Shown here one piece after another: positions 35,813 through 45,058 of a DNA stretch of 59,366 nucleotides. A program made the translations under genes and the position numbers. Below the pieces are notes generated by a model. It was given only the letters and a program-made list of their open reading frames with translations, did not search any database and had not been told where the DNA came from. This DNA is from VFJL01 sp043721435 (GTDB lineage: Bacteria > Pseudomonadota > Gammaproteobacteria > Burkholderiales > Nitrosomonadaceae): assembly GCA_043721435.1 (NCBI GenBank), contig JAYSQR010000063.1:1-59366 (forward strand). Direction: 5' to 3'. Position 1 is the stretch's first letter; the number at the start of each line of letters is the position of its first letter.

Positions 35813-37075
35813 TTAAATCTGTTTAAGCAGATCCACCGCCTCTGCCAATCCCGCTCTTACCTGTTCTGCCGCCTCACGCAATGGCTTGATGCTTATCTCT
35901 GCGGCGTGCGCCTCGTCATCGCCAATAATAACTGCAAAACGTGCGCCGCTGGCGTCGGCTTTTTTCATTTGCCCCTTGAAACTGCCGCCACCGCAATGCA
36001 GGATGGCTTTAAGGCCCTCGGCACGCAAGTACCTTACGGCTTCCCAGGCAAACCCGGTCGCAGCTTCACCCTGGTGTACCACGTATACATCCGGTACGGC
36101 ATGCGGTATTTCCTTGCCGCATTCCAGCATCAGCGCCAGCAATCGCTCCACACCCATGGCAAAACCGCAGGCTGGTGCCGGTTTGCCGCCAATCTGTTCC
36201 ACCAGTCCGTCATAACGCCCGCCAGCGCACACCGTGCCTTGCGCACCGAGCTTGTCGGTGACCCACTCGAACACGGTGCGATTGTAGTAATCCAGTCCTC
36301 TCACCAGTCGCGGGTTGATCTCAAAATCAATCCCTTGGTTGCGCAGGGCGCGCTGCAGTTCCTCGAAATGCTTGAGCGAATCCTCATCCAGATCATCCAG
36401 CAGGCGCGGTGCGCCGTCTATGATCTGCTGCATTTCGGGATTCTTGCTGTCGAGTATCCGCAGCGGGTTGCTGTGCAGACGCCTGTGGGCATCGTCGTCG
36501 AGCTCGCCCAGATGCTGTTGCAGATAGCTGATCAGTCGCGCCCGGTGCAGGGTACGCGATTCGACGCTGCCCAGCGTGCCGATTTCCAGACGCACATCAG
36601 TTATGCCCAGTTTGCCCCATAACCCCGCACACATGACGATGTGCTCGGTATCGATATCCGGGCCAGCGTATCCCAGCGCTTCCACGCCCACCTGATGAAA
36701 CTGGCGGTAACGTCCCTTCTGTGGACGCTCATGGCGGAACATCGGGCCAGAGTAGTACAGTCTCTGCGGTCCCGCATACAGCAGATTATGTTCCAGTGCT
36801 GCACGTACACAGGAAGCAGTACCTTCAGGACGCAGTGTCAGGCTGTCGCCGTTGAGATGATCCAGAAAGGTATACATCTCCTTCTCGACTATGTCGGTTA
36901 CCGCACCGATGGAACGTACGAACAGGTCGGTCTGCTCGACAATCGGCAAACGGATGTTGCGGTAACCAAAAGCCGCCGCCCACTCGCGTACGGTCTGCTC
37001 AAAGAATTCCCAATGATGCGCCTGGTCAGGCAGGATGTCGTTCATCCCGCGGATGGCCTGGATGGTTCTAGCCAT
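35813..37075 (-). CDS. hisS: Histidyl-tRNA synthetase
   Basis: This 420-aa class II synthetase starts at MARTIQAIRGMNDILPDQ (37075), overlapping the ispG stop by eight bases; the longer reading to 37141 lies inside ispG. Motif 2 (YYSGPMFRHERPQKGRYRQFHQ), the histidine A loop (LVRGLDYYNRTVFEW) and GGGRYDGL-type segment (CAGGRYDGLVEQIGG) are present, plus the anticodon-binding C-terminal domain. Confidence 0.98.
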   Translation of the reverse strand: MARTIQAIRGMNDILPDQAHHWEFFEQTVREWAAAFGYRNIRLPIVEQTDLFVRSIGAVTDIVEKEMYTFLDHLNGDSLTLRPEGTASCVRAALEHNLLYAGPQRLYYSGPMFRHERPQKGRYRQFHQVGVEALGYAGPDIDTEHIVMCAGLWGKLGITDVRLEIGTLGSVESRTLHRARLISYLQQHLGELDDDAHRRLHSNPLRILDSKNPEMQQIIDGAPRLLDDLDEDSLKHFEELQRALRNQGIDFEINPRLVRGLDYYNRTVFEWVTDKLGAQGTVCAGGRYDGLVEQIGGKPAPACGFAMGVERLLALMLECGKEIPHAVPDVYVVHQGEAATGFAWEAVRYLRAEGLKAILHCGGGSFKGQMKKADASGARFAVIIGDDEAHAAEISIKPLREAAEQVRAGLAEAVDLLKQI

Positions 37076-38312
37076 TGCCTGATTTCTTCGGGTATTTTGC
37101 CTGCACGTACTCGTCAACGATCTGACGAAACTCTCCGGCAATGTTGTCGCCTTTGAGAGTCACCGTTTTCTGCCCATCGACAAAAACCGGCGCCACCGGT
37201 TTCTCTCCCGAACCTGGCAGACTGATGCCGATATTGGCATGCTTGCTTTCGCCGGGACCATTGACCACGCAGCCCATCACCGCCAGCGTCATATTTTCCA
37301 CGCCATCGTATTGCTCGCGCCACACTAACATCTGGCTACGCACATAGCTCTGGATATTTTCCGCCAGTTCCTGAAAATAGGTGCTGGTGGTGCGCCCGCA
37401 ACCGGGACACGCTGCCACCATCGGAACAAATGCGCGCAAACCCATGGTCTGCAGAATTTCCTGCGCCACGATTACTTCGCGGGTGCGGTCGCCACCCGGC
37501 TCTGGCGTCAATGATATGCGGATGGTGTCGCCAATACCTTCCTGCAACAGCACTGCCAGTGCAGCAGTAGAAGCAACGATCCCTTTCGAACCCATACCCG
37601 CTTCGGTCAATCCCAGGTGCAGCGCGTAATCGCAACGCGCCGCCAGATCGCGATAAACCGCAATCAGATCCTGCACCCCGCTTACCTTGCAGGACAGGAC
37701 AATGTGGTCGCGGCCCAGACCAATTTCTTCGGCCCTGGCGGCATTTTCCAGCGCAGAGGTGATCAAGGCCTCACGCATGACGTAACCCGCATCTTGCGGA
37801 TCTTGGGAGCGCGCATTCTCATCCATTATGCGCGCCAGCAGCTCGGGATCCAGGCTGCCCCAGTTGACTCCGATGCGTACCGGCTTGTCATATTTACAGG
37901 CGGTTTCGATCATGGCAGAAAACTGCTCATCGCGTTTCCTGCCATGCCCTACATTGCCCGGATTGATGCGATATTTAGCCAGTGCCCTGGCACAGTCCGG
38001 ATATTCCGTCAGCAGTTTATGTCCGTTGAAATGAAAGTCACCCACCAGCGGCACATGACAGCCCATGTCATCGAGGCGCGCACGGACGGCTGACACCGCT
38101 TGCGCCGCTATGGCGGTATTGACCGTAATGCGCACCAGTTCCGAGCCGGCGCGCGCGAGCTGCGCCACCTGTACCGCAGTGGCAACTTCATTTTCGGTAT
38201 CGGTATTGGTCATGGACTGCACTACTACCGGAGCCCCGCCGCCAATGGTGACCGAACCGACCCGGACGCCGACACTCGGACGGCGGTGTGTGGAACAAAT
38301 ATTCTGGGACAT
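37068..38312 (-). CDS. ispG: 4-hydroxy-3-methylbut-2-enyl diphosphate synthase IspG (GcpE)
   Basis: This 414-aa [4Fe-4S] enzyme makes HMBPP in the MEP isoprenoid pathway. The TIM-barrel half has VGDFHFNGHKLL and GVNWGSLDPELL. The cluster Cys ligands lie in ACPGCGRTT and MGCVVNGPGESKHANIGISLPG. It supplies isoprenoid precursors, used among others by HpnD at 15 kb. Sits between rodZ (38 bases) and hisS (overlapping). Confidence 0.98.
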   Translation of the reverse strand: MSQNICSTHRRPSVGVRVGSVTIGGGAPVVVQSMTNTDTENEVATAVQVAQLARAGSELVRITVNTAIAAQAVSAVRARLDDMGCHVPLVGDFHFNGHKLLTEYPDCARALAKYRINPGNVGHGRKRDEQFSAMIETACKYDKPVRIGVNWGSLDPELLARIMDENARSQDPQDAGYVMREALITSALENAARAEEIGLGRDHIVLSCKVSGVQDLIAVYRDLAARCDYALHLGLTEAGMGSKGIVASTAALAVLLQEGIGDTIRISLTPEPGGDRTREVIVAQEILQTMGLRAFVPMVAACPGCGRTTSTYFQELAENIQSYVRSQMLVWREQYDGVENMTLAVMGCVVNGPGESKHANIGISLPGSGEKPVAPVFVDGQKTVTLKGDNIAGEFRQIVDEYVQAKYPKKSGNG

Positions 38313-38350
38313 GATATGGTAGGTAAGTAAGTTTTATAAAGATGGAAACA

Positions 38351-39256
38351 TCATTCGAGCGACAGACGTGCCACTCCCCCATTGGTATTGGTATGCGGTG
38401 CCAAATTCACCGGTTTGTTGTTGTAAACCAGCTTGACGTTGGCGGCATTCCCGATTACCACGGAAAGTGGCATCTTGCCACGGATTACCTGCTCGCTGCC
38501 GGCGGGATTAAGCTGTGAAAAAATCATCTTGCCCGTGCCATTATTGATTTCAACCCATGATTCCTGCGCAAACGCGAAGCGGAGAACGCCTTCTCCTTTA
38601 TTCACCAAATCGGGAGCAGCCGCCACCGCCGCAACCTGCGGCTGCGGCGGTGGCAACGGACTGCTGTTTCTCTGCTGGATTGGTGCGATCTCTTGTGCAG
38701 GTGGTACCGGGTCAGCATCATTAAGTGTTGTGGGTGATAATTCAGATTGTGCTTGCGCCACTGCTAGTTCGTTCTCGACTTCAGCCTTGGTTGCAACCTG
38801 CACTGCCGGTTTCGGCACTGCTTCATTCCCCTGATAAATTTCATAAACCAGAAACAGCAACGCCACAACCACCACTCCCGCAATAATCAGGCTACGTCCC
38901 ACTGATTTCTGATCTGACGGAAAAGGAATCCCTTCGGTCCGGGGTGCGATAACCTGGCGAACGGGCGGCAGCGATTGCTGTAACAATAGCAATAATGGCG
39001 TTGCATCCAACTGCACCAGTTTGGCGTAATTGCGCACAAAGCCGCGCAGAAACGTGCCGCCTGAAAGCTTGGCGTAATCATCCTCTTCCAGCGCAGTGAC
39101 CTGCCGTACCGATAACCGCAGATGCCGCGCCACATCCTCGATGCTCAAGCCGCGAACCAGCCGTGCTGCCTGTAGCAGTTGCCCTACGCTCTGTTTCGTT
39201 TCGGCCGCCTCTGTTCCGGCTACGCCGTTGTCGTTATTGTCAGTAGCATCCATCAC
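38351..39256 (-). CDS. rodZ: RodZ-like cytoskeletal protein (HTH-TM-DUF4115)
   Basis: This 301-aa protein has an N-terminal Cro/C1-type HTH (LLQAARLVRGLSIEDVARHLRLSVRQVTALEEDDYAKL), one membrane helix at about 123-141 (IIAGVVVVALLFLVYEIY), a Pro/Gln-rich linker, and a C-terminal periplasmic DUF4115 beta domain. RodZ ties MreB to the cell-wall synthesis machinery. Its start overlaps the pilW stop (ATGA). Confidence 0.92.
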   Translation of the reverse strand: MMDATDNNDNGVAGTEAAETKQSVGQLLQAARLVRGLSIEDVARHLRLSVRQVTALEEDDYAKLSGGTFLRGFVRNYAKLVQLDATPLLLLLQQSLPPVRQVIAPRTEGIPFPSDQKSVGRSLIIAGVVVVALLFLVYEIYQGNEAVPKPAVQVATKAEVENELAVAQAQSELSPTTLNDADPVPPAQEIAPIQQRNSSPLPPPQPQVAAVAAAPDLVNKGEGVLRFAFAQESWVEINNGTGKMIFSQLNPAGSEQVIRGKMPLSVVIGNAANVKLVYNNKPVNLAPHTNTNGGVARLSLE

Positions 39257-40035
39257 TCGAATCTGCCATCACGTAGCGCTGCTGCTTCCTTGGAATCCGG
39301 GAATCGTTTTTGTAACTGCATGGTATAACTGGCCTCAGCATGGCGATCCCCGGTCTTGCGTTCAATCTGTATCCCCAGCCATAAACTTTCTGCTGTCGGC
39401 ACTGAAATCTGCATATGGCGTGAAAGATTCGATTTGGCTGCCGCCAGATTACCGCTTCTGAAATTAACCTCAGCTATCCCGATCAGTGCCTGCGAATCTG
39501 CCGGCCTGAGCGACAGTGTTTTCTGGAAAAACTCCTCTGCGCTCTTGTAGTCGCCACGGCTCAACACACAGATTCCGGCATTGTTATACGGTTTCTCCGG
39601 CGTTGAATAAAGCGGATTCTTCAGTGCCTCCATGAAATGCCTCACTGCCTGGTCCATTCGTTCCGGCCTGCGCTGGCATAAAAACCAGCCATAATTGTTA
39701 TGCGCTTCGGGATCATTGGACGCAATTTTCAGTGCTTGTTCGAAATTCTTCTGCGCCAGCCTGTCTTCACGCAAATCCATGTAAATCAGTCCGAGTACAT
39801 TATACGCAGGTGCGTATTTTGAATCGGAGCGTAATGCCTCGGTCACTTCTTCCAGCGCCACCACAAATTGACCACGGCTGTAATATTCCGCAGCCAACTC
39901 GGTATGTATTTTTGCGCTTTGCTGTTCAATGCTCAGGAATTGCTCCGACACCAACCCTTCCTGAACCGGCTGTTGGGCACACCCCCCCATCAGCATCAAC
40001 AGCGCAACGAACAAACCTGTCGGAACTCGTCTCAT
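39253..40035 (-). CDS. pilW: Type IV pilus biogenesis/stability lipoprotein PilW (PilF)
   Basis: This 260-aa lipoprotein has lipobox MGGC (C19) followed by TPR units (SKYAPAYNVLGLIYMDLREDRLAQKNFEQAL, NDPEAHNNYGWFLCQ, NPLYSTPEKPYNNAGICVLSRGDY regions). PilW/PilF is the pilotin that carries the PilQ secretin to the outer membrane. Overlaps both rlmN and rodZ by four bases, so the three are translationally coupled. No other pil genes are in the window. Confidence 0.9.
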   Translation of the reverse strand: MRRVPTGLFVALLMLMGGCAQQPVQEGLVSEQFLSIEQQSAKIHTELAAEYYSRGQFVVALEEVTEALRSDSKYAPAYNVLGLIYMDLREDRLAQKNFEQALKIASNDPEAHNNYGWFLCQRRPERMDQAVRHFMEALKNPLYSTPEKPYNNAGICVLSRGDYKSAEEFFQKTLSLRPADSQALIGIAEVNFRSGNLAAAKSNLSRHMQISVPTAESLWLGIQIERKTGDRHAEASYTMQLQKRFPDSKEAAALRDGRFE

Positions 40036-41183
40036 CTTGCCGCCGCCTGCATGGTTTCGTAACCGCTCCGCTGCACGCGCCGGGTCTTGTCCAGCACCTG
40101 GCCCGCAAGCTGGCCGCAGGCGGCGGCAATATCATCACCGCGGGTCTTGCGCACCGTCGTCACCAGTCCAGCCTGCATCAGTACGTCGCGAAACAGCCGC
40201 ACTGCTTCCGGCGATGAACGCTGGTAGCCGGAATGGGGAAACGGATTGAACGGGATCAGGTTGAATTTACAGGGCGTGTCCCGCACCAGTTGCACCAGTT
40301 CGCGCGCATGGCTGATGCTGTCGTTAACTCCAGCCAGCATGACGTATTCAAAAGTGATGAAATCCCTAGGCGCGGATTGCAGGTAGCGTTGACACGCTGC
40401 CAATAATTCCTTGAGCGGATATTTCCGGTTGATCGGCACCAACTGGTCACGCAACGCATCGTTGGGAGCATGCAGCGATACCGCCAGCGCCACCGGACAG
40501 CGTTCGCGCAGCCGATCCATCGCCGGAACCAAGCCGGAAGTGCTCACTGTCACACGCCGCCGCGACAGTCCATAGGCATTGTCGTCCAGCATCAGGTCGA
40601 GCGCCGTTACCACATTTTCAAAATTAGCCAGCGGTTCACCCATGCCCATAAATACCACATTGCTGATGGCACGGCGGCGGCCTGCAAATTGAATCGCTTC
40701 CTGCTTGTTTACATGGTCTTCCGTTTCCTCGCTGCCGGATTCCTCTCCCAGTACTTTATTTGCCCACCATAGCTGACCGATAATTTCCGCCACCGTCAGA
40801 TTGCGATTGAAACCCTGCCTGCCGGTGGAGCAGAAAGTACATGCCAGCGCACAGCCCACCTGACTGGAAATGCATAGCGTGCCGCGGTTGGTTTCAGGGA
40901 TGAAAACCATCTCGATGCCATTGCCCGCGTCCACCGACAACAGCCACTTGCGGGTGCCGTCGCTGGCGATATGGTCACTGATAACCCGAGGCGGCTCGAC
41001 TACCGCAGTTGCGGCAAGCTTTTCCCGCAACACTTTTGCCAAATCGCTCATGCCGGCGAAATCCGCTACTCCGAATTGGTGAATCCAGCGCAGCAACTGC
41101 CTGGCACGAAATGGCTTCTCCCCAATTTCTGCACAGAAACCGGCAAGGCCTTCCGCACCAAAATCAAGCAGATTAACCGTCAT
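40032..41183 (-). CDS. rlmN: Dual-specificity 23S rRNA/tRNA methyltransferase RlmN
   Basis: This 383-aa radical SAM enzyme methylates C2 of A2503 in 23S rRNA and A37 in some tRNAs. The cluster motif is CTFCSTG within QVGCALACTFCSTGRQGFNRNL; the mechanistic Cys pair partner lies in the C-terminal DDIAAACGQL. GMGEPLANF and the SLHAPND segment are typical. Follows ndk by 22 bases and precedes pilW. Confidence 0.97.
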   Translation of the reverse strand: MTVNLLDFGAEGLAGFCAEIGEKPFRARQLLRWIHQFGVADFAGMSDLAKVLREKLAATAVVEPPRVISDHIASDGTRKWLLSVDAGNGIEMVFIPETNRGTLCISSQVGCALACTFCSTGRQGFNRNLTVAEIIGQLWWANKVLGEESGSEETEDHVNKQEAIQFAGRRRAISNVVFMGMGEPLANFENVVTALDLMLDDNAYGLSRRRVTVSTSGLVPAMDRLRERCPVALAVSLHAPNDALRDQLVPINRKYPLKELLAACQRYLQSAPRDFITFEYVMLAGVNDSISHARELVQLVRDTPCKFNLIPFNPFPHSGYQRSSPEAVRLFRDVLMQAGLVTTVRKTRGDDIAAACGQLAGQVLDKTRRVQRSGYETMQAAAR

Positions 41184-41205
41184 GATGTCGAACTGCGGCT
41201 CATTA

Positions 41206-41631
41206 TCAGCGAAAATAAATGTTCAGTGTGGGGAAGAAATAAGCGATTTCAACTGCTGCGGCCTCCGGCGCATCAGAGCCATGCACGGCATTGGCATCTA
41301 TGCTATCGGCGAAATCTGCTCGAATAGTCCCTTTCTCCGCCTTTTTCGGGTCGGTTTCCCCCATCAGATCACGGTTCTTCTTGATCGCATCTTCACCTTC
41401 GAGCACCTGTACCATCACCGGCCCGGAAATCATGAACTTCACCAGATCACCGAAAAACGGGCGACTGCGATGCACCGCGTAAAACCCCTCGGCCTCGGTC
41501 TGGGAGAGACGCAGCATGCGCGCGGCGATAATTCTCAAACCGTTGCTTTCAAAACGGGAATAGATTTGTCCAATCACATTTTTTGCCACTGCATCCGGTT
41601 TGATAATGGATAAAGTCCTTTCAACAGCCAT
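41206..41631 (-). CDS. ndk: Nucleoside diphosphate kinase
   Basis: This 141-aa enzyme equalises NTP pools. The catalytic His is in NAVHGSDAPEAAAVEIAYFF and the N-terminal ERTLSIIKPDAVAKN is complete. GTGGAG precedes the ATG. It is first in the ndk-rlmN-pilW-rodZ-ispG-hisS-yfgM-bamB-der run. Confidence 0.98.
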   Translation of the reverse strand: MAVERTLSIIKPDAVAKNVIGQIYSRFESNGLRIIAARMLRLSQTEAEGFYAVHRSRPFFGDLVKFMISGPVMVQVLEGEDAIKKNRDLMGETDPKKAEKGTIRADFADSIDANAVHGSDAPEAAAVEIAYFFPTLNIYFR

Positions 41632-41666
41632 CGAAATACTCCACTAAATTAAGAAATTAAAAGCGT

Positions 41667-41672
41667 ATTTTA
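41667..41672 (-). promoter_or_regulatory. Extended -10 box upstream of ndk
   Basis: TGTTAAAAT on the minus strand (TG-n-TAAAAT), about 35 bases upstream of the ndk start. No strong -35 is visible, which an extended -10 does not require. Confidence 0.4.
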
Positions 41673-41776
41673 ACAAAAAACCCATGCCAGAAACGGGAAA
41701 AGAAAAAACCCGGTGTCAGGCTTTGACAGATGGCAAGCCGGATCATTCGAGTTTCCCGGCTTCTTTTATTGCAGCG

Positions 41777-43813
41777 TCAGTCGAGTTTCATCACTTGCAC
41801 GCGCATCGGCCACGTGCCGCGCTCGATCATCTTTGCACCATCGAAGACAACATAACTCTGCCGGCCGTAATGCGGCAGCGGTCGCACCAGGGCCGCAAGC
41901 GCAACCACATCGCGCGCGGACACGAACGTGTGCGTCACACCCTCCGGACGGCTTACTGTCCAAGCCTGCGCCGAACCTTTGCCCTGCACGATCTCTGGAC
42001 GCGCAGGTAACTGGCGTCGCGCAAGCCATGCATCGACCTGTTCATGCAGGCCTATCACTAATATCGACACTGCTGGTAGACTATTTGTCGCTGAAATTAT
42101 TCTCGGGGCACGGTTCTGCAGTTTTGTCGCAAGCATCTCGGCGGCGGCGTATGCCTCGCCGCTTTCCGGCAACAGAACGGTTGCTACCGTCCGATCCACC
42201 ATGATCTGGCGCAGAATCGGCGGAGCTTCGTCAGGCATCAGGCGCCGGAATAACCGCAGATCTGGATCGAGTGCCACCTCCAGCGGCTGGGTGCGCACTT
42301 CCAGCGTGAACGCCTGACGTCCGCGCTCCAGATCAAGTATCCAGGTTTCCTCACCCCCCTCGCTACGTAGCGCGACCGGCACGCGCAACCGGTATGCGGG
42401 TGCCGGCTGCTCCAGCGTGACAATCACGCGATAGCCTAAGTCTGACCGCGTACGTGCCACTTCTGCAATGCGTACTGTCGGCGCACCTGGGCGTGCAAGC
42501 CACTGCTCAAAAAACACCCGCAGATCCTGGCCGGATGCAGTTTCGAATGCGCGCCGCAGATCCACCCATGAAGCGACGCGGAAGCGCTGCTCGCGCCAGA
42601 ACAACTGCAGAGCGCGGTCGAAAGTTTCGCGTCCGAGCAGGTCGCGCAACATCAGGAACATCATCGCTGCCTTGTTATAACCGACGATCTGCGAGGCGCC
42701 GTGCGTGCGCGAGGTAAATGCCGCCAGCGGTGCATCCTGCCCAGGCGCCAGCGCCGCGAAATCGCGCAACCAGCCAAGCCGCATCTCGCGCGCGGCCTCG
42801 GGCCCTTCGCGCTCCTTATAGGCATAGTCCGCCATGAAGGTGGTCAGCCCCTCGGACCAGTTGCCATGCGCGTAATCGGGATAGACACCATTTCCCCACC
42901 AGTTGTGTAGCACCTCATGACCGAGTGAGGTCGCGCGGATAAACGGCAGGCGCAGCACTTCGATACCGAGATAAGTGAGTGTCGGCATGCCGAAGCCGGT
43001 CGGTGTCGGACTCGATACCACGCTGAACTCGGTAAACGGATACTCGCCGATCCATGCCTCGTAGAATTCAACGTAACCCTTTACTTCGTCGAGATACTTG
43101 CGGGCAAGCTCCGCAATTTGCGGATGAAAATAGGTTCGCAACTGAATCGGTTTGCCGCCCGCACCGCGCATGGTGTCGGTCTCGACCGTGTAGGGACCGG
43201 CCATGAGATCGATGCCTTCGGAGGGAAAGGGAAATTCGAAGCGCGCGCGATAGCCTTCGGCTGTATCGGATTCCTCGACCAAGCGGCCTGCAACCAGGCC
43301 GCGTTGCCCCGGCGGCAGTTCCAGACTCACGCGGTAACGCGCGAGCGTTCCGGCCAGGTGCGGATACCAGCCGCTGGAATCAGGTAGAAAGGTGCCGGCA
43401 GCGCTACCCGCCGGTTCGATCCTGCCGAGTGTTTGCCGATGATCGAGTGAAGTATCAAGTGGCGCAAGTTCACCACGCCAATGAACTTCGATGCGGCGCG
43501 GTCCTCGCTGACTGCGCGCAATTCGCCAGACATGCATGTTGACGGTGCCTGCAGCGGATGTCCCCAGAGGCACCCCATCGATGAGCGCATGCGTCACTTC
43601 GAAACGGCGGCCCAGCACCAGCATCAACTCGCCCGCCGCTGCCACCGTGATGACGCTGCGCCCTTCAATGCGACGCGCAACCGGATCTATGCGTACGGCA
43701 ATGTCGTATTCGACTGCAGTGGTGGCACTTGCCGTTGCGGATGCACCAGTTGCAACAAGGGCCGCGAGCAGGATGCACGTAATACTCCCGACCCTCGATA
43801 CCGACAGACTCAC
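41777..43813 (-). CDS. Secreted M1-family (gluzincin) metallopeptidase
   Basis: The start is taken as GTG at 43813, which overlaps the stop of the upstream ChaN-PDZ gene as GTGA; the open frame runs on to 43885 but inside that gene. The 678-aa product begins with a signal peptide (SVSRVGSITCILLAALVATGASATASA), then an N-terminal M1 beta domain. The catalytic zinc site is GHEVLHNWWGN with a downstream Glu in GNWSEGLTTF. The following helical part ends near 450. The C-terminal ~200 residues (after EQWLARPGAPTVRIAEV) are beta-rich and then a segment beginning APPILRQIMVDRT that I cannot assign. Substrate unknown. Confidence 0.82.
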   Translation of the reverse strand: MSLSVSRVGSITCILLAALVATGASATASATTAVEYDIAVRIDPVARRIEGRSVITVAAAGELMLVLGRRFEVTHALIDGVPLGTSAAGTVNMHVWRIARSQRGPRRIEVHWRGELAPLDTSLDHRQTLGRIEPAGSAAGTFLPDSSGWYPHLAGTLARYRVSLELPPGQRGLVAGRLVEESDTAEGYRARFEFPFPSEGIDLMAGPYTVETDTMRGAGGKPIQLRTYFHPQIAELARKYLDEVKGYVEFYEAWIGEYPFTEFSVVSSPTPTGFGMPTLTYLGIEVLRLPFIRATSLGHEVLHNWWGNGVYPDYAHGNWSEGLTTFMADYAYKEREGPEAAREMRLGWLRDFAALAPGQDAPLAAFTSRTHGASQIVGYNKAAMMFLMLRDLLGRETFDRALQLFWREQRFRVASWVDLRRAFETASGQDLRVFFEQWLARPGAPTVRIAEVARTRSDLGYRVIVTLEQPAPAYRLRVPVALRSEGGEETWILDLERGRQAFTLEVRTQPLEVALDPDLRLFRRLMPDEAPPILRQIMVDRTVATVLLPESGEAYAAAEMLATKLQNRAPRIISATNSLPAVSILVIGLHEQVDAWLARRQLPARPEIVQGKGSAQAWTVSRPEGVTHTFVSARDVVALAALVRPLPHYGRQSYVVFDGAKMIERGTWPMRVQVMKLD

Positions 43814-45024
43814 CGTTCCGCTGCCGGAAATTTGGCGATGATTTCGATCATCTCGCTGCCGCGCTTCACCTTGAGCGGTAACCAAGTGCCGGGCGCCTGG
43901 CGTTTGACCGCTGCGACCACATCGCCGGTCTGTTTGACTGCCACGCCAGCCACTTCCAGCAGCACATCGCTGTCACGTAAACCGGATGTTTCGGCAATGC
44001 TGCCTTTTTCGATCTGCAGCACCCGTGCGCCGCCTTCCGCTGCTATCTCAAAGCGGATGCCAAGCCGCTGATACTGTTGCACGTGCGCGACAAACGGCAC
44101 GACACCGAATACTGCGTCGGCTAAGCCTGCGACAAGTTGTCCGCACGCCTTGCCGCTGTCCCATGGCAACAGCATGGCAACGTCTGCAATTTTGAGGTCT
44201 TTCAACTGATGCGGAACGCCATAGCCATGCTTGATGTGTCCCGCACCCATGATCCCAACCACCAGCGGACGCCCCGGCCGCTCCAGTACCCGATGGATCG
44301 CCTGGGCCATCGCCCTATCCCACAACTGCTGGCTTTCGACAAAGCGCCGAAAATCCGGGTCATCGCGGCCGGTTTCAGGCTTTTTCTTGCCCTCGCGTTC
44401 GTGTTCCCGGTATATCGGTAGCAGGTAATCAAGGTACGCAATGTTCGGAGCGGCCGGGCGCGTCACGCCTTCACGCTCGCTCTCCGCCACGCCATCGAAA
44501 CCCTTCGCAGAAATCTCGCGCCGCAGACGCGTATCGATATTAAGCGCCAGCATCGGTATCCGGTTCATCCGCGCGAAATGGAACAACGGCAAATAGTAAC
44601 TCGCCTCCGTGTTCCAGACGGCGTCCCAGTCTGCTGCGGCAAGAAACTCAGTTTCGGAGAGTTCGCCTGCTACCCATCGATCGAGCGCCTTCTGCACCCG
44701 GCGTGGAAACATCTCGAAACCGATCACCATGTCGGGGCGCGCGGCGTACAGTGCGGCCAGCGTCTGCAACTGCCAGCGGTGATGCTCCAGGTTATCGTGC
44801 ATTTCACCGAGCAGCACTACCGATTGTTTTGCCGCGCGCGCAATGATCTCGGTGCTGGTTACCTTCTTGCCGGCAGGCACCACCCAGCTTGCCACCGGGG
44901 CACAGTCCGTGATGTCCTTGTTAGCGGATTTCGCCTGCGCCAGTACAAGGTTGGAGCCAGCGCTGAGCGCAAGCAAGGCAACACCGACAAATCCGCCACC
45001 TAGCGCACTTCTGAAAATTGTCAT
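43810..45024 (-). CDS. ChaN-domain protein fused to a C-terminal PDZ domain
   Basis: The 404-aa product starts at MTIFRSALGGGFVGVALLAL (45024) and has an ordinary signal peptide ending near AQA, with no lipobox Cys. Residues about 45-300 form a ChaN/haem-binding uptake domain: VVLLGEMHDNLEHHRWQLQTL, VIGFEMFPRRVQKAL, SYYLPLFHFARMNRIPMLALN and VGIMGAGHIKHGYGVPHQL. Residues about 310-404 form a PDZ domain (ARVLQIEKGSIAETSGLRDSDVLLEVAGVAV). Known ChaN proteins bind haem and are lipoproteins; the PDZ fusion and free periplasmic form differ. The stop overlaps the M1 peptidase start, so the two are translationally coupled. Starts 34 bases after purL. Confidence 0.85.
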   Translation of the reverse strand: MTIFRSALGGGFVGVALLALSAGSNLVLAQAKSANKDITDCAPVASWVVPAGKKVTSTEIIARAAKQSVVLLGEMHDNLEHHRWQLQTLAALYAARPDMVIGFEMFPRRVQKALDRWVAGELSETEFLAAADWDAVWNTEASYYLPLFHFARMNRIPMLALNIDTRLRREISAKGFDGVAESEREGVTRPAAPNIAYLDYLLPIYREHEREGKKKPETGRDDPDFRRFVESQQLWDRAMAQAIHRVLERPGRPLVVGIMGAGHIKHGYGVPHQLKDLKIADVAMLLPWDSGKACGQLVAGLADAVFGVVPFVAHVQQYQRLGIRFEIAAEGGARVLQIEKGSIAETSGLRDSDVLLEVAGVAVKQTGDVVAAVKRQAPGTWLPLKVKRGSEMIEIIAKFPAAER

Positions 45025-45058
45025 GCCGGATACCCCACAGCGTAAGTTACGTTCATAC

